This document shows, in pieces, positions 31,415 to 40,683 of a stretch of 64,000 bases of DNA; within the stretch, counting starts at the first letter, position 1, and each line of letters starts with the position of its first letter. The stretch is from NCBI GenBank assembly GCA_937966555.1, contig CALCLY010000029.1:1-64000 (forward strand). The letters are read 5' to 3'. The DNA is from CALCLY01 sp900552775. GTDB taxonomy: Bacteria; Bacillota; Clostridia; UMGS1883; UMGS1540. Made by a program: the position numbers and the translations under genes. Below the pieces are notes generated by a model. That model saw only the letters and a program-made list of their open reading frames with translations, searched no databases and was not told the origin of the DNA.

Positions 31415-32764
31415 ATGAAAAATAATAAAACACCGATTTGTGATTTTCTCGGAAAATATGCCGAAAGCGATATTTTGCGGCTGCACATGCCGGGACATAA
31501 AGGAGTCGGCAAATATGCGGAAAAATTTGATATAACTGAAATTGACGGTGCAGACAGCCTTTTTGAAGCCGGCGGAATAATAGCGGAAAGCGAAAGAAAT
31601 GCCGGAGAGCTTTTTTCTTGCAAAACATTTTATTCCGCGGAGGGCTCATCACTTTGCATACGCGCCATGCTGTATCTTGTTTTGCTCTATGCGCGTCAAA
31701 ATGATAAAAGGCCGCTTATTGCGGCGGGGAGAAATGCACACAGAACATTCCTTTATGCCGCTGCGGCGCTGGAGCCCGAACTTCAGGTGGATTTTTTGAC
31801 GGGAGAGAACGGTGCGGAATTTTTGTCATGCCGTCTGTCTTCCGAAGAAATTGAAAAAAATATACTTTTAAATAAACCTGCCGCCGTTTATCTTACAAGC
31901 CCGGATTATCTCGGAAACACCGCGGATATTGCGGCAGCGGCACAGGTTTGCCATAAACACGGCGTCTTGCTTTTAACCGACAATGCGCACGGAGCATATC
32001 TGAATTTTTTGTCTAAGTCACGTCACCCAATTGCACTCGGAGCGGACATGTGCTGCGATTCTGCGCACAAAACTCTGCCCGCGCTGACTGGTGCGGCATA
32101 TTTGCATATATCGGAGAATGCGCCGGGTATTTTAGCATATAATGCAAAAAAAGCAATGGCATTTTTTGCCTCAACAAGTCCGTCATATCTTATTTTGCGC
32201 TCGCTTGACGCGGCAAATGCATATCTTGCGGACGGCTACAGAGAGAAGCTGGCGGAGTTTACAGATAAGGCTGACGAATGCAGAAAAAAGCTTTGCAAGG
32301 CAGGTTATGTGCTTTGCGGTGATGAGCCACTGAAAATTACAATATATGCCAAAAAAAGAGGATATTACGGGTTAGAGCTTGCCGAAATACTTTTGGAAAA
32401 GGGTATTATGTGTGAATTTGCGGATCCGGATTATCTTGTTATGATGCTGACGCCGCAGACGGGCATCAATGGGCTTGACAGACTTTGCAGCATTCTTTTA
32501 AATGTGCCGGAGAAGGCGGAAATTACAGATAAGGCTCCCCGTATACCGGTGTGCGAAAGAGTTATGAGTATACGGAGTGCGCTGCTGTCACCCGGAGAAA
32601 AAGTGAGCGTTGCATGTGCGGAGGGAAGGGTGCTCTCGGATGCGTCCGTGGGTTGTCCGCCTGCCGTACCGATAGTTATAAGCGGAGAACGAATAAACGG
32701 TGATGCGTGCCGAATGTTTGAGTATTACGACATAAACACCGTAGATGTTATTTTAAAGGGGTAA
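31415..32764 (+). CDS. Orn/Lys/Arg decarboxylase-family PLP enzyme
   Basis: Cytosolic PLP-dependent protein of 449 residues, fold type I, related to the short (about 480 residue) clostridial/bacillary lysine or arginine decarboxylases (YaaO/SpeA type). It begins with LRLHMPGHKG, carries LTDNAHGAYL with the PLP-contacting aspartate, and SAHKTLPALTGAAYLH with the Schiff-base lysine. The C-terminus matches the decarboxylase C-terminal domain. Substrate, probably arginine or lysine, is not certain. It begins at the base after the scfB stop; this neighbour is common for SCIFF loci, though a functional link is not shown. Confidence 0.88.
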   Translation: MKNNKTPICDFLGKYAESDILRLHMPGHKGVGKYAEKFDITEIDGADSLFEAGGIIAESERNAGELFSCKTFYSAEGSSLCIRAMLYLVLLYARQNDKRPLIAAGRNAHRTFLYAAAALEPELQVDFLTGENGAEFLSCRLSSEEIEKNILLNKPAAVYLTSPDYLGNTADIAAAAQVCHKHGVLLLTDNAHGAYLNFLSKSRHPIALGADMCCDSAHKTLPALTGAAYLHISENAPGILAYNAKKAMAFFASTSPSYLILRSLDAANAYLADGYREKLAEFTDKADECRKKLCKAGYVLCGDEPLKITIYAKKRGYYGLELAEILLEKGIMCEFADPDYLVMMLTPQTGINGLDRLCSILLNVPEKAEITDKAPRIPVCERVMSIRSALLSPGEKVSVACAEGRVLSDASVGCPPAVPIVISGERINGDACRMFEYYDINTVDVILKG

Positions 32765-32770
32765 ACTATT

Positions 32771-33391
32771 ATGAAAGACATTTTATTACTTGGAAAAAGA
32801 ATTGTGCCGGATAAATCAGAGATACTTCTCTCCGGTACAAATGAACTGAACTGGACGGAAAAGTGGCAGGTTATGGGCGGCAAATGGAGTTTTGAAGACG
32901 GAATCCTTGTGGGAGAAGAACTCGGGAATTGCGGCGGCATTCTTTTTACGCGCGATTGCTATGAAGATGACGTTATGATTTCCTGCAAAATTTCAAGCTA
33001 TCTTCCCGCGACAAGAGATTTAAATGCGCTTTACTGCGCTTACTGGGACGAAAAAACGGATTATCTCAAAAGCGCGTACATATGCGGTGTCAACGGCTGG
33101 TATGACGGAAAAAGCGGTATTGAGAGATTCCCGGAAAATGGGCTTAATACAACAACCACGCTTTATAAATATACTCCCGGCACAGAGATATCTCTCTGTG
33201 CCGGAGCGATAAACGGACACAATTTTATTACGGTTGATGGTGAGCTTGTGACAGAGCTTATAGATCCGAATCCGCTAAAAGGCGGGCATGTAGGCTTTTC
33301 ACCGTACTGCACAAAGCTTAAAATAAGGGATATAGAGATTCGTAAGATTTACTGGGAAAAGAGAGACCAGGCATACGACCCTGAATTTTAA
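32771..33391 (+). CDS. Concanavalin-like (DUF1080/LamG-type) protein
   Basis: Protein of 206 residues without signal peptide. WQVMGGKWSFEDGILVGEELG, GGILFTRDCYEDDVMISCKI and HVGFSPYCTKLKIRDIEIRKI match the general pattern of the jelly-roll fold in 3-keto-disaccharide hydrolase (DUF1080) and related families. No catalytic residues can be assigned. It follows the PLP enzyme by six bases and is the last gene before a long hairpin. A carbohydrate-related role is inference from fold only. Confidence 0.6.
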   Translation: MKDILLLGKRIVPDKSEILLSGTNELNWTEKWQVMGGKWSFEDGILVGEELGNCGGILFTRDCYEDDVMISCKISSYLPATRDLNALYCAYWDEKTDYLKSAYICGVNGWYDGKSGIERFPENGLNTTTTLYKYTPGTEISLCAGAINGHNFITVDGELVTELIDPNPLKGGHVGFSPYCTKLKIRDIEIRKIYWEKRDQAYDPEF

Positions 33392-33398
33392 AAAACAG

Positions 33399-33468
33399 CG
33401 GGATTTTGGAAAAATACAGAGCACATAAAGAAATTAAAATGCTCGGAATAAGTTTTTCTGAAATCCCG
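33399..33468 (+). other. Long multi-part hairpin in the intergenic region
   Basis: CGGGATTT (33399-33406) pairs with AAATCCCG (33461-33468), AAAAA with TTTTT inside, and GAGCA with TGCTC further in, all nested in 70 bases. It lacks a clean T tract. It may be a terminator for the operon upstream or a small repeat; no second copy is seen in the window. Confidence 0.55.
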
Positions 33469-33501
33469 TTTATATTATGTATCATGAAAGGATGAACGGA
33501 A

Positions 33502-34530
33502 TTGGCAAAAATGGTTACACTCGGCAGTACCGGCATTAAAGTACCGCAAAACGGTTTCGGAGCACTTCCGCTGCAAAGGGTCAGTATGGCGGAAGCCGAA
33601 GTTATTTTAAAAAAAGCATATGAAGGAGGAATGACTTTTTTTGATACTGCGCGCGCCTACAGCGACAGTGAGGAAAAACTCGGAAAAGCTTTAAACGGCG
33701 TCAGAAAAAATATATTTATTGCAACAAAAACAATGGCGGCAACACCGCAGGAGTTTGAGAAGGACCTTGAAACATCTCTCAAAATGCTTAAAACGGATTA
33801 TATTGATATATATCAGTTTCACCGTGCGGAAAAGTGTTTTCGCCCGGGAGACGGCACCGGAATGTATGAGTGCATGGAAAAAGCAAAAAAAGAGGGAAAG
33901 ATTCTGCACATAGGAATAACGGCACATAAGATAGGCATAGCGAAAGAGGCTGCAGAAAGCGGACATTATGAAACGCTGCAGTTTCCGCTGAGTTATATTT
34001 CAAGCGAACGGGAACTTGAATTGCCGCAGCTTTGCAAAGAAAAAAATATGGGATTTATCGCCATGAAGGCACTTGCGGGCGGACTTATAACAAACTCAAA
34101 AGCCGCATTTTCTTTTATGTCACAGTTTGACAATGTTGTGCCCATATGGGGGATACAGCGTATGAAGGAACTTTCGGAATGGCTTTCTTATATGGAAAAT
34201 CCGCCGGAGCCGGATGAAAACTTTGCCGATTTTGCAAAGCGCGAAAAAGAGGTATTAACAGGAGATTTCTGCCGCGGATGCAGCTACTGCATGCCTTGTC
34301 CGCAGGGAATATCGATAAATGACTGTGCAAGAATGTCTCTTATGGTGCGCCGTGCGCCTACAGCGGCATGGGTCAGCGAGCATTGGCAGAATGAGATGAA
34401 AAAAATAGAAAACTGCACAGGGTGCGGAAGGTGTGCTTCAAAATGTCCTTATTCGCTTGATACACCCGGACTGCTGCGGAAAAACTATGAAGATTACAAA
34501 AAAATTATATCAGGTGAAATAAAAGTCTGA
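33502..34530 (+). CDS. Aldo/keto reductase with C-terminal 4Fe-4S ferredoxin domain
   Basis: Oxidoreductase of 342 residues. The aldo/keto reductase barrel has FDTARAYSDSEEKLGKAL (catalytic Asp/Tyr), KTMAAT (catalytic lysine) and YQFHR. The C-terminus adds two cysteine clusters, CRGCSYCMPCPQGI and CTGCGRCASKCPY, for iron-sulfur clusters, as in a clostridial family of ferredoxin-linked AKRs. Substrate unknown. TTG 33502 is used with AAAGG about ten bases upstream; ATG 33511 is an alternative. Confidence 0.88.
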   Translation: MAKMVTLGSTGIKVPQNGFGALPLQRVSMAEAEVILKKAYEGGMTFFDTARAYSDSEEKLGKALNGVRKNIFIATKTMAATPQEFEKDLETSLKMLKTDYIDIYQFHRAEKCFRPGDGTGMYECMEKAKKEGKILHIGITAHKIGIAKEAAESGHYETLQFPLSYISSERELELPQLCKEKNMGFIAMKALAGGLITNSKAAFSFMSQFDNVVPIWGIQRMKELSEWLSYMENPPEPDENFADFAKREKEVLTGDFCRGCSYCMPCPQGISINDCARMSLMVRRAPTAAWVSEHWQNEMKKIENCTGCGRCASKCPYSLDTPGLLRKNYEDYKKIISGEIKV

Positions 34531-34598
34531 AAAAATTTACAATAAAACCTTTTTGAGGACATATAAAACCGCACTTTTGCCGAAAACTGAAAAAGTCC

Positions 34599-34627
34599 TT
34601 GACAAAATGCCGCTTTTATGGTATATT
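34599..34627 (+). promoter_or_regulatory. SigA-type promoter for the ACT-hom-lysC operon
   Basis: Consensus TTGACA (34599-34604) and TATATT (34622-34627) with a 17-base spacer. The leader to TTG 34668 is about 34 bases, too short for a lysine riboswitch or T-box. Confidence 0.75.
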
Positions 34628-34667
34628 TCTTTATAACAAAAACATTTGTTTACAGGGGGCGGACACG

Positions 34668-35105
34668 TTGCCGAAGGATAAAAATCTTATAATTGTTGAC
34701 GCAAGAGTGCTTCCGAGTGTTTTTACAAAGGCGCTCGAGGTTAAAAAACTGATGCGGCAAAATACGGAACTTACGGTGACGGAGGCGGTTTCAAAGGTAG
34801 GAATAAGCAGAAGCGCTTTTTATAAGTACAAGGATTTTGTTTTTCCGTTTCGCGATATGAAAGGAATAATAACCTTTTCTTTTGAGCTTATGGACATAGC
34901 AGGTATTCTTTCGGAGATACTGCGCATACTTGCAAAGGGAAAGTGCAATATTCTTACAATCAATCAGAATATTCCCGTAAACAGTGTTGCAAATATCACG
35001 ATATCTATCCAGAACGAAGATGAAAATTTTGAAGTGGAAAAGTTTATAAAACGCTTTGAAAAAATAGAAGGAATTAAAAGTATTCACGTTCTGGCAAAGG
35101 AATAG
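34668..35105 (+). CDS. ACT-domain protein, UPF0735/PheB family
   Basis: Protein of 145 residues: a short N-terminal helix-turn-helix-like segment (TVTEAVSKVGISRSAFYKYKD, about 36-56) followed by an ACT domain (about 70-145; MDIAGILSEILRILAKGKCN). ACT domains bind amino acids, so this is probably an amino-acid-responsive regulator. Start is TTG 34668, because GGGGG lies nine bases upstream and the longer in-frame version from 34599 would begin in the promoter. It is 17 bases before hom, as in many Firmicutes, which suggests a role in aspartate-family control. Confidence 0.88.
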   Translation: MPKDKNLIIVDARVLPSVFTKALEVKKLMRQNTELTVTEAVSKVGISRSAFYKYKDFVFPFRDMKGIITFSFELMDIAGILSEILRILAKGKCNILTINQNIPVNSVANITISIQNEDENFEVEKFIKRFEKIEGIKSIHVLAKE

Positions 35106-35122
35106 AAAGGAAGAGGTTTGAT

Positions 35123-36328
35123 TTGAATATCGCAATTTTGGGCTTCGGTACGGTTGGATCCGGAATTTATGAAATTCTGAAAAACAATGCTGCCGAAATT
35201 GAAAAACGTATGGGTGAAGAAGTTAAAGTAAAACATATTCTTGACATACGTGATTTTTCCGGTCATGAGGATGCGGAGCTTTTTACAAATGATTACAGTG
35301 TTATTTTAAATGACAGCAGCGTGTCTGTTGTGGCGGAGGTTATAGGCGGAATTGAACCGTCCCTTTCATTCACAAAAAGCGCTCTTGCGGCAGGCAAAAG
35401 CGTTGTAACTTCCAATAAAGAACTTGTTGCAACTCACGGAACGGAACTTATGGAACTTGCCCGCGAAAACGGGGTTTCGTATCTTTTTGAAGCGGCTGTC
35501 GGAGGAGGAATACCTCTTATAAGACCGCTTTACAGATGTCTTGCAGCAAACAGCATAGAAAAGATTATGGGTATTTTAAACGGTACCACAAATTATATTC
35601 TCACAAAGATGATTGAAGAAGGACAAAGCTTTGACGAAGCTCTGTCGCTGGCTCAGTCGAAAGGCTATGCGGAGAGAAATCCCGCAGCGGATGTTGAAGG
35701 AACGGACGCATGCAGAAAAATTGCAATTCTGGCTTCACTTGCTTTGGGCACATATGTTGACTGCAAAAAAATTTCGACGGAAGGCATAAGCGGCATTGAT
35801 GCGGCAGACGTAAAATATGCGGATGCGCTCGGAGCGGATATAAAGCTTATAGGTTATGCCGAAATACGCGGCGGACGTGCGTATGCGAGAGTAAGCCCGA
35901 TGCTTATAAAACGCGACAATCCTCTTGCATGTGCAAAGGGAGTGTTTAACGCGGTTCTGCTTCGCGGCGACAGCGTAGGTGATGTCATGTTTTACGGCAG
36001 AGGCGCAGGCAAGCTGCCTACGGCAAGTGCAGTTTTGGGCGATGTGCTGGATATATGCAGAAATAAAAATGCGGCTATGAGCTGGGGCGAGGAAGTTTGC
36101 GGAAGCTTCATGGAAGACAGCGCGATTAAAACCGGTGCGTTTGTAAGAATTAAAGATGATGCAAAAGCCGATTTTATTAAGTTATACCCCGATGCACGTG
36201 AAATTAATGCCGGTATAGACGGTGAAAGCGGATTTGTTATTGCATCCGTGAGCGAGGAAGAACTTAAAAACATAAATGCAGAAAAAATAATAAGAACAGA
36301 AGAGAATTTTATGTCGCTTCCGGCATAA
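35123..36328 (+). CDS. hom: Homoserine dehydrogenase Hom
   Basis: Reduces aspartate semialdehyde to homoserine in threonine/methionine synthesis. The 401 residues begin with the NAD(P)-binding GFGTVGSGIYEIL, contain TSNKELVATHG, GILNGTTNYILTKM (family signature) and AERNPAADVEGTDACRK. At this length it has the catalytic domains, and the residues after about 350 form only a short ACT-like tail. TTG 35123 is the start, with GAGG six bases upstream. lysC follows after 23 bases. Confidence 0.95.
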   Translation: MNIAILGFGTVGSGIYEILKNNAAEIEKRMGEEVKVKHILDIRDFSGHEDAELFTNDYSVILNDSSVSVVAEVIGGIEPSLSFTKSALAAGKSVVTSNKELVATHGTELMELARENGVSYLFEAAVGGGIPLIRPLYRCLAANSIEKIMGILNGTTNYILTKMIEEGQSFDEALSLAQSKGYAERNPAADVEGTDACRKIAILASLALGTYVDCKKISTEGISGIDAADVKYADALGADIKLIGYAEIRGGRAYARVSPMLIKRDNPLACAKGVFNAVLLRGDSVGDVMFYGRGAGKLPTASAVLGDVLDICRNKNAAMSWGEEVCGSFMEDSAIKTGAFVRIKDDAKADFIKLYPDAREINAGIDGESGFVIASVSEEELKNINAEKIIRTEENFMSLPA

Positions 36329-36351
36329 TATGGTATTGAGGAGGAAGAAAC

Positions 36352-37566
36352 ATGAGTCTTATAGTGCAGAAATACGGCGGAACGTCAGTTGCAAATGCCG
36401 AAAGGGTATTTAATGTGGCGAGACGCGTTAAAGAGTATTATGATAAAGGTGACAGACTGATTGTGGTTGTATCGGCTCAGGGTGATACAACGGACGATCT
36501 TATAGAAAAGGCAAAAGAGATAAACGAAAGACCTTCAAAGAGGGAAATGGATGTGCTGCTGTCCACGGGAGAGCAGATTTCAATGTCGCTTCTGGCGATG
36601 GCTCTCGAAAAGCTCGGCTGCCCTGTAATATCGCTTGCGGGCTGGCAGGTGGGAATGAAAACCAACAGTGATCACGGAAATGCAAGAATTCAGAAAATAG
36701 ATTCCGAAAGACTTCTCCGTGAACTTGATCAGAATAAAATCGTGGTTGTTGCCGGATTCCAGGGTATAAACCGCTATGATGATATAACAACGCTCGGCCG
36801 CGGCGGCTCGGATACGTCGGCAGTTGCACTGGCGGCAGCTGTGGGCGCGGATCTGTGCCAGATTTACACGGACGTTTGCGGTGTTTATACGGCGGATCCG
36901 AGAATTGTGCCGGATGCTTCAAAACTTTCGGATATTTCGTTTGATGAAATGGTAGAGCTTGCAAGCCTCGGAGCCAACGTGCTTCATAACCGTTCGGTAG
37001 AGCTTGCAAAGAAATTTAATATAAACCTTGAGGTTTTATCAAGTCTTGAGAAAAAACCGGGAACAATCGTTAAGGGGGTAAAAAACGTGGAAAAAATGTT
37101 GGTAAGAGGCGTTGCGAGAGACAACGACGTTGCAAGAATCACACTTAAAAATATAGAGGATACACCTGGCAGAGCATTTGCGGTATTTACGCTTCTGGCA
37201 AAGAAAAAAATTAACGTAGATATTATTTTGCAGTCACTCGGAAGAGACGGAAAGCAGGATATTTCGTTCACCGTGCCCGAAAGCATGCTTGAGCCTGCTT
37301 TGGATGTTCTCAATGAAAATCTTTCCGAAATCGGCGCCGAGGAAATTGTGTACGATAAGGACGTTTCAAAAGTGTCGGCAGTGGGCGCGGGTATGGCAAG
37401 CAACCCCGGCGTTGCGGCAAAAATGTTTGAGGCTCTTTACGCGTCAAACGTCAACATTCTCATGATATCAACAAGCGAAATCAAAATTTCGGTGCTTGTG
37501 AAAGAGGAGGACGCGGAAAAGGCTGTTCGTGCAATTCACGAAAAGTTTGACCTTTCGCATATATAA
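36352..37566 (+). CDS. lysC: Aspartate kinase LysC
   Basis: Phosphorylates aspartate, first step toward lysine, threonine and methionine. The 404 residues begin with VQKYGGTSVANAERV (kinase signature), include TTLGRGGSDTSAVALA and end in two ACT domains for feedback control (about 260-404). Size and layout fit the class II lysine-sensitive alpha-type subunit; an internal beta start is possible but not evident. GAGGAGG precedes ATG 36352. Its stop TAA overlaps the start of the rRNA methyltransferase (TAATG). Confidence 0.95.
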   Translation: MSLIVQKYGGTSVANAERVFNVARRVKEYYDKGDRLIVVVSAQGDTTDDLIEKAKEINERPSKREMDVLLSTGEQISMSLLAMALEKLGCPVISLAGWQVGMKTNSDHGNARIQKIDSERLLRELDQNKIVVVAGFQGINRYDDITTLGRGGSDTSAVALAAAVGADLCQIYTDVCGVYTADPRIVPDASKLSDISFDEMVELASLGANVLHNRSVELAKKFNINLEVLSSLEKKPGTIVKGVKNVEKMLVRGVARDNDVARITLKNIEDTPGRAFAVFTLLAKKKINVDIILQSLGRDGKQDISFTVPESMLEPALDVLNENLSEIGAEEIVYDKDVSKVSAVGAGMASNPGVAAKMFEALYASNVNILMISTSEIKISVLVKEEDAEKAVRAIHEKFDLSHI

Positions 37567-38306
37567 TGAGCGATTACATTATCGGAAGAAACCCCGTGCG
37601 CGAAGCAATGCGCGCGGGGCGTACAATAGATAAAATTTTTATGAAAACGGGCGAGTGCGACGGCTCTCTGAAAAAAATTGCCGGTGCGGCAAAAGCTATG
37701 GGAATCACTGTTTTGAGAGTGGACAGAAAAAAGCTTGACGATATTGCCGAGGGCGGAAATCATCAGGGGGTTGCGGCACTTTGTGCGGCGCACGAATATG
37801 CTTCACTTGACGATATTTTTGCACTTGCGGCATCGCGCAGCGAAGATCCGTTTATAATACTTTGCGACAGGATAACCGATCCGCATAATCTCGGAGCTAT
37901 CATAAGAAGCGCAAATGCCGCCGGCGCGCACGGAGTTATAATACCGAAACATGAAAGCGTTTCTTTAAATTCCACGGTGCTTAAGGCTGCGGCAGGAGCG
38001 GCGGAATACACACCTGTTGCAAGAGTGACAAATCTTTCAAAGACTGCGGACGAGCTGCGCGCACGCGGCGTGTGGATTACCGGAACCGCAGCAGATGCGG
38101 ACAGAACGCTTTTTGAAGCGGATCTTACGGGACCTGTGGCAATTTGTATCGGAAGTGAAGGCGAAGGGATTTCAAGACTTCTTAAAGAAAAATGTGACTT
38201 TCTCGTAAGTATACCTATGGAGGGACAGACGGAATCTTTAAATGCGTCCGTTGCCGGTGCGCTCTGTATGTATGAAGTTTTAAGAACAAGAAAAGGGCTG
38301 AGATAA
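37566..38306 (+). CDS. rlmB: 23S rRNA/tRNA 2'-O-ribose methyltransferase, RlmB/TrmH (SPOUT) family
   Basis: Knotted SPOUT-class methyltransferase of 246 residues. The N-terminal substrate-binding domain begins IIGRNPVREAMRAGR; the catalytic domain has DRITDPHNLGAIIRSANAAGAHG (motif 1), CIGSEGEGISRLL (motif 2) and IPMEGQTESLNASVAGALCMYE (motif 3). It would methylate a guanosine 2'-OH in 23S rRNA, as RlmB does at G2251. Its ATG overlaps the lysC stop. A position in an amino-acid operon is probably only transcriptional. Confidence 0.9.
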   Translation: MSDYIIGRNPVREAMRAGRTIDKIFMKTGECDGSLKKIAGAAKAMGITVLRVDRKKLDDIAEGGNHQGVAALCAAHEYASLDDIFALAASRSEDPFIILCDRITDPHNLGAIIRSANAAGAHGVIIPKHESVSLNSTVLKAAAGAAEYTPVARVTNLSKTADELRARGVWITGTAADADRTLFEADLTGPVAICIGSEGEGISRLLKEKCDFLVSIPMEGQTESLNASVAGALCMYEVLRTRKGLR

Positions 38307-38341
38307 ATTAATCGGTTGCTTTTGGAATGGAGGCAGAGACT

Positions 38342-39541
38342 ATGAAATATATTGTTGTTCTTTCGGACGGAATGAGCGATTATCCGATTCCGGAGCTCGG
38401 TGATAAAACACCGATGGAATTTGCGCATAAGCCCTGTATGGACGAAATGGCGGGAAAGGGAGAAATGCTTTCCGTAAAGACGGTGCCGTCTGATTTAAAA
38501 CCGGGCAGCGATGTTGCCAATCTTTCCGTAATGGGCTATGATCCGCATAAATATTATACGGGACGCTCCCCTTTGGAGGCGGCAAGCATAGGAGTTGAAC
38601 TCGGAGCAGACGATACAGCGTTTCGCGCAAATCTCGTAACGCTTTCGGGTGACGGAGAATATGAAGAACTTTCAATGTGCGATTACAGCTCCGGAGAAAT
38701 TTCAACAGAAGAGGCTGCGGCGCTTATAGAAACGCTTGCAAAAGAACTCAATACAGAAATAAGAAAACTTTACTGCGGCGTAAGCTACAGACATTTGATG
38801 GTTGTAAGCGGCAAAGTGTCGGACTGCGAACTGACGCCGCCTCATGATATAACCGGAAAACCCGTAGCGGGTCATTTGCCGGAAGATAAGGAAATACTTG
38901 CCATAATGAAAAAAAGCCGTGAGATACTTAAAAATCACCCCGTAAATATCAAGAGAAGAGCGGAAGGCAAGCACACGGCAGATTCTCTCTGGATATGGGG
39001 CAGAGGCAAAAGTACATCATTGCCGCCTTTTAAAGAGAAAAACGGCATTTCGGGCGCTGTTATTTCCGCTGTTGATCTGGTGCGCGGAATAGGATATCTT
39101 GCCGATATGGAAGTTATCAAAGTAGATGGCGTTACGGGAAATATAGATACTAATTTTGACGGTAAGGCACAAGCTGCCATAGACGCGCTCTGCGGCAAGC
39201 ATGATTTTGTATATATTCATCTTGAAGCGCCGGACGAATGCGGACATCAGGGACAGGCCCGCCTTAAAGCACATGCGATTGAACTTATAGACGAAAAAAT
39301 TGTAAAGCCCGTAAAAGAGGCAATGGAAAAAAGCGGCGAGGATTTCAGAATGATGATTCTGCCCGATCATCCCACACCTGTATCTATAATGACGCATGCG
39401 GGGGACAATGTTCCGTGCCTTATTTACGACAGCAGACGTGATCTTAATACCGGAAAAGAAATCTTTTCCGAAAAAACGGCTTTGGGCAGGGATTTTGAAC
39501 CCGGCTTTAAGCTTATGGATTATTTTCTCGAAAGGGAGTAA
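38342..39541 (+). CDS. ApgM-family phosphoglycerate mutase homologue, possible homoserine kinase
   Basis: Alkaline-phosphatase-superfamily protein of 399 residues in the archaeal-type cofactor-independent phosphoglycerate mutase (ApgM) family: VVLSDGMSDYPIPELGDKTP, PGSDVANLSVMGYDP (with the nucleophile serine) and the C-terminal PDHPTPVSIMTHAGDNVPCLIY metal ligands. ATG 38342 is chosen because GGAGG lies eight bases upstream. Placement after hom and lysC, with no thrB in the window, fits the proposal that some ApgM homologues act as homoserine kinases. That function is inference from context. Confidence 0.88.
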   Translation: MKYIVVLSDGMSDYPIPELGDKTPMEFAHKPCMDEMAGKGEMLSVKTVPSDLKPGSDVANLSVMGYDPHKYYTGRSPLEAASIGVELGADDTAFRANLVTLSGDGEYEELSMCDYSSGEISTEEAAALIETLAKELNTEIRKLYCGVSYRHLMVVSGKVSDCELTPPHDITGKPVAGHLPEDKEILAIMKKSREILKNHPVNIKRRAEGKHTADSLWIWGRGKSTSLPPFKEKNGISGAVISAVDLVRGIGYLADMEVIKVDGVTGNIDTNFDGKAQAAIDALCGKHDFVYIHLEAPDECGHQGQARLKAHAIELIDEKIVKPVKEAMEKSGEDFRMMILPDHPTPVSIMTHAGDNVPCLIYDSRRDLNTGKEIFSEKTALGRDFEPGFKLMDYFLERE

Positions 39542-39546
39542 TTTGA

Positions 39547-40683
39547 TTGACATATTCCGATAAAGGACTTACAAAGAGAATATGTATATTTACGGCTGTA
39601 CTCATACTTTTTGTACTTTTTGCGGTCTTTCTTTTGCCGCGCCTTATTGTATGGGTGCTGCCGTTTATATTTGCGTTTATTATTGCAAAAATCATAGACC
39701 CGATTGTTTTGTTTCTTAACAAGCGGCTTAAAATCCCCAAAAAACTTTCAAGCGGAATAACGGTTGTACTGGTTGTGGCTCTTATTATATGGGTTGTTGC
39801 GGTGGCAGCTTCAAGAATTGTGGGAGAAATTACAAGTCTTGTGGCTCAGGCAGATGTACTCTCAAGGCAGATAACCGAGTTTTTTGAAAACTGGAGAGAT
39901 ATTATTCTGTCATACGGGAATACGGGTTTTGTCAGATTTCTTGACGAAAACGTTGATCTGAATCAGATAGGAACGGAGATTTACAATTATCTCACCGGAT
40001 ATATATGGCCTATGCTTGAAAAACTTATATCGGTTGTTAAAAGCCTGCCTAATATGCTGGTATTTATAATCGCTCTGTTTTTGGGAACGTTTTTTATAAG
40101 CTCTGATGCCGAAAATATCAGAAAAGCTGTGCGCAAAATGATTCCGGACGCAGCACGAAAACATGTGCGCGGAGTGAAAATCGGCATGTCAAAAGCGCTG
40201 TGGGGCTATGTTCGGGCTCAGCTTATCCTTATGTGCATAACATTTACCGAATGTACCATAGGCTTTTTGATAATAGGCGGACCGACTGCAAGCTATGCGC
40301 TGCTTTTGGGTATCGTAATAGCGATTATTGACGCTTTCCCGATTCTCGGAACGGGCACCGTATTGATTCCGTGGAGCATAGCTATGTTTATTTCGGGAAA
40401 CATGCGCATGGGTTTTGCGCTGCTTATAATATACGGTGTGTGCCTCCTGGTGCGTCAGATTCTGGAACCGCGTATTGTCAGCGGACAAATCGGAATTCAT
40501 CCGCTTGTCACGCTTATGAGCATGTATGTGGGATTAAAAATTCTGGGATTTCTCGGCATGATTCTGGGCCCCGTGTTGGCGCTTATAATTAAAAGTCTGT
40601 GTGACAGCGGATTTTTCAAGGCTGTGTATGAGCTTGTAATATACGGAAAAACTTCGGTGCTGTCATCGGAAGAAACAAATTGA
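39547..40683 (+). CDS. AI-2E family permease, YtvI-like
   Basis: Membrane protein of 378 residues with paired N-terminal helices (about 12-55), another near 68-90, a soluble stretch, then several C-terminal helices, ending in GQIGIHPLVTLMSMYVGLKILGFLGMILGP, typical of the AI-2E/PerM/TqsA family and of the sporulation protein YtvI. Members export small molecules or ions; the substrate here is unknown. TTG 39547 starts eight bases after GGGAG. It is the last gene of this run; no strong terminator follows before the glmS promoter. Confidence 0.85.
   Translation: MTYSDKGLTKRICIFTAVLILFVLFAVFLLPRLIVWVLPFIFAFIIAKIIDPIVLFLNKRLKIPKKLSSGITVVLVVALIIWVVAVAASRIVGEITSLVAQADVLSRQITEFFENWRDIILSYGNTGFVRFLDENVDLNQIGTEIYNYLTGYIWPMLEKLISVVKSLPNMLVFIIALFLGTFFISSDAENIRKAVRKMIPDAARKHVRGVKIGMSKALWGYVRAQLILMCITFTECTIGFLIIGGPTASYALLLGIVIAIIDAFPILGTGTVLIPWSIAMFISGNMRMGFALLIIYGVCLLVRQILEPRIVSGQIGIHPLVTLMSMYVGLKILGFLGMILGPVLALIIKSLCDSGFFKAVYELVIYGKTSVLSSEETN

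Noticed and set aside
34528..34668. T-box or lysine riboswitch before the ACT-hom-lysC operon
   Set aside because: The distance from the promoter to the start codon is only about 34 bases, and no terminator or T-box sequence is present.
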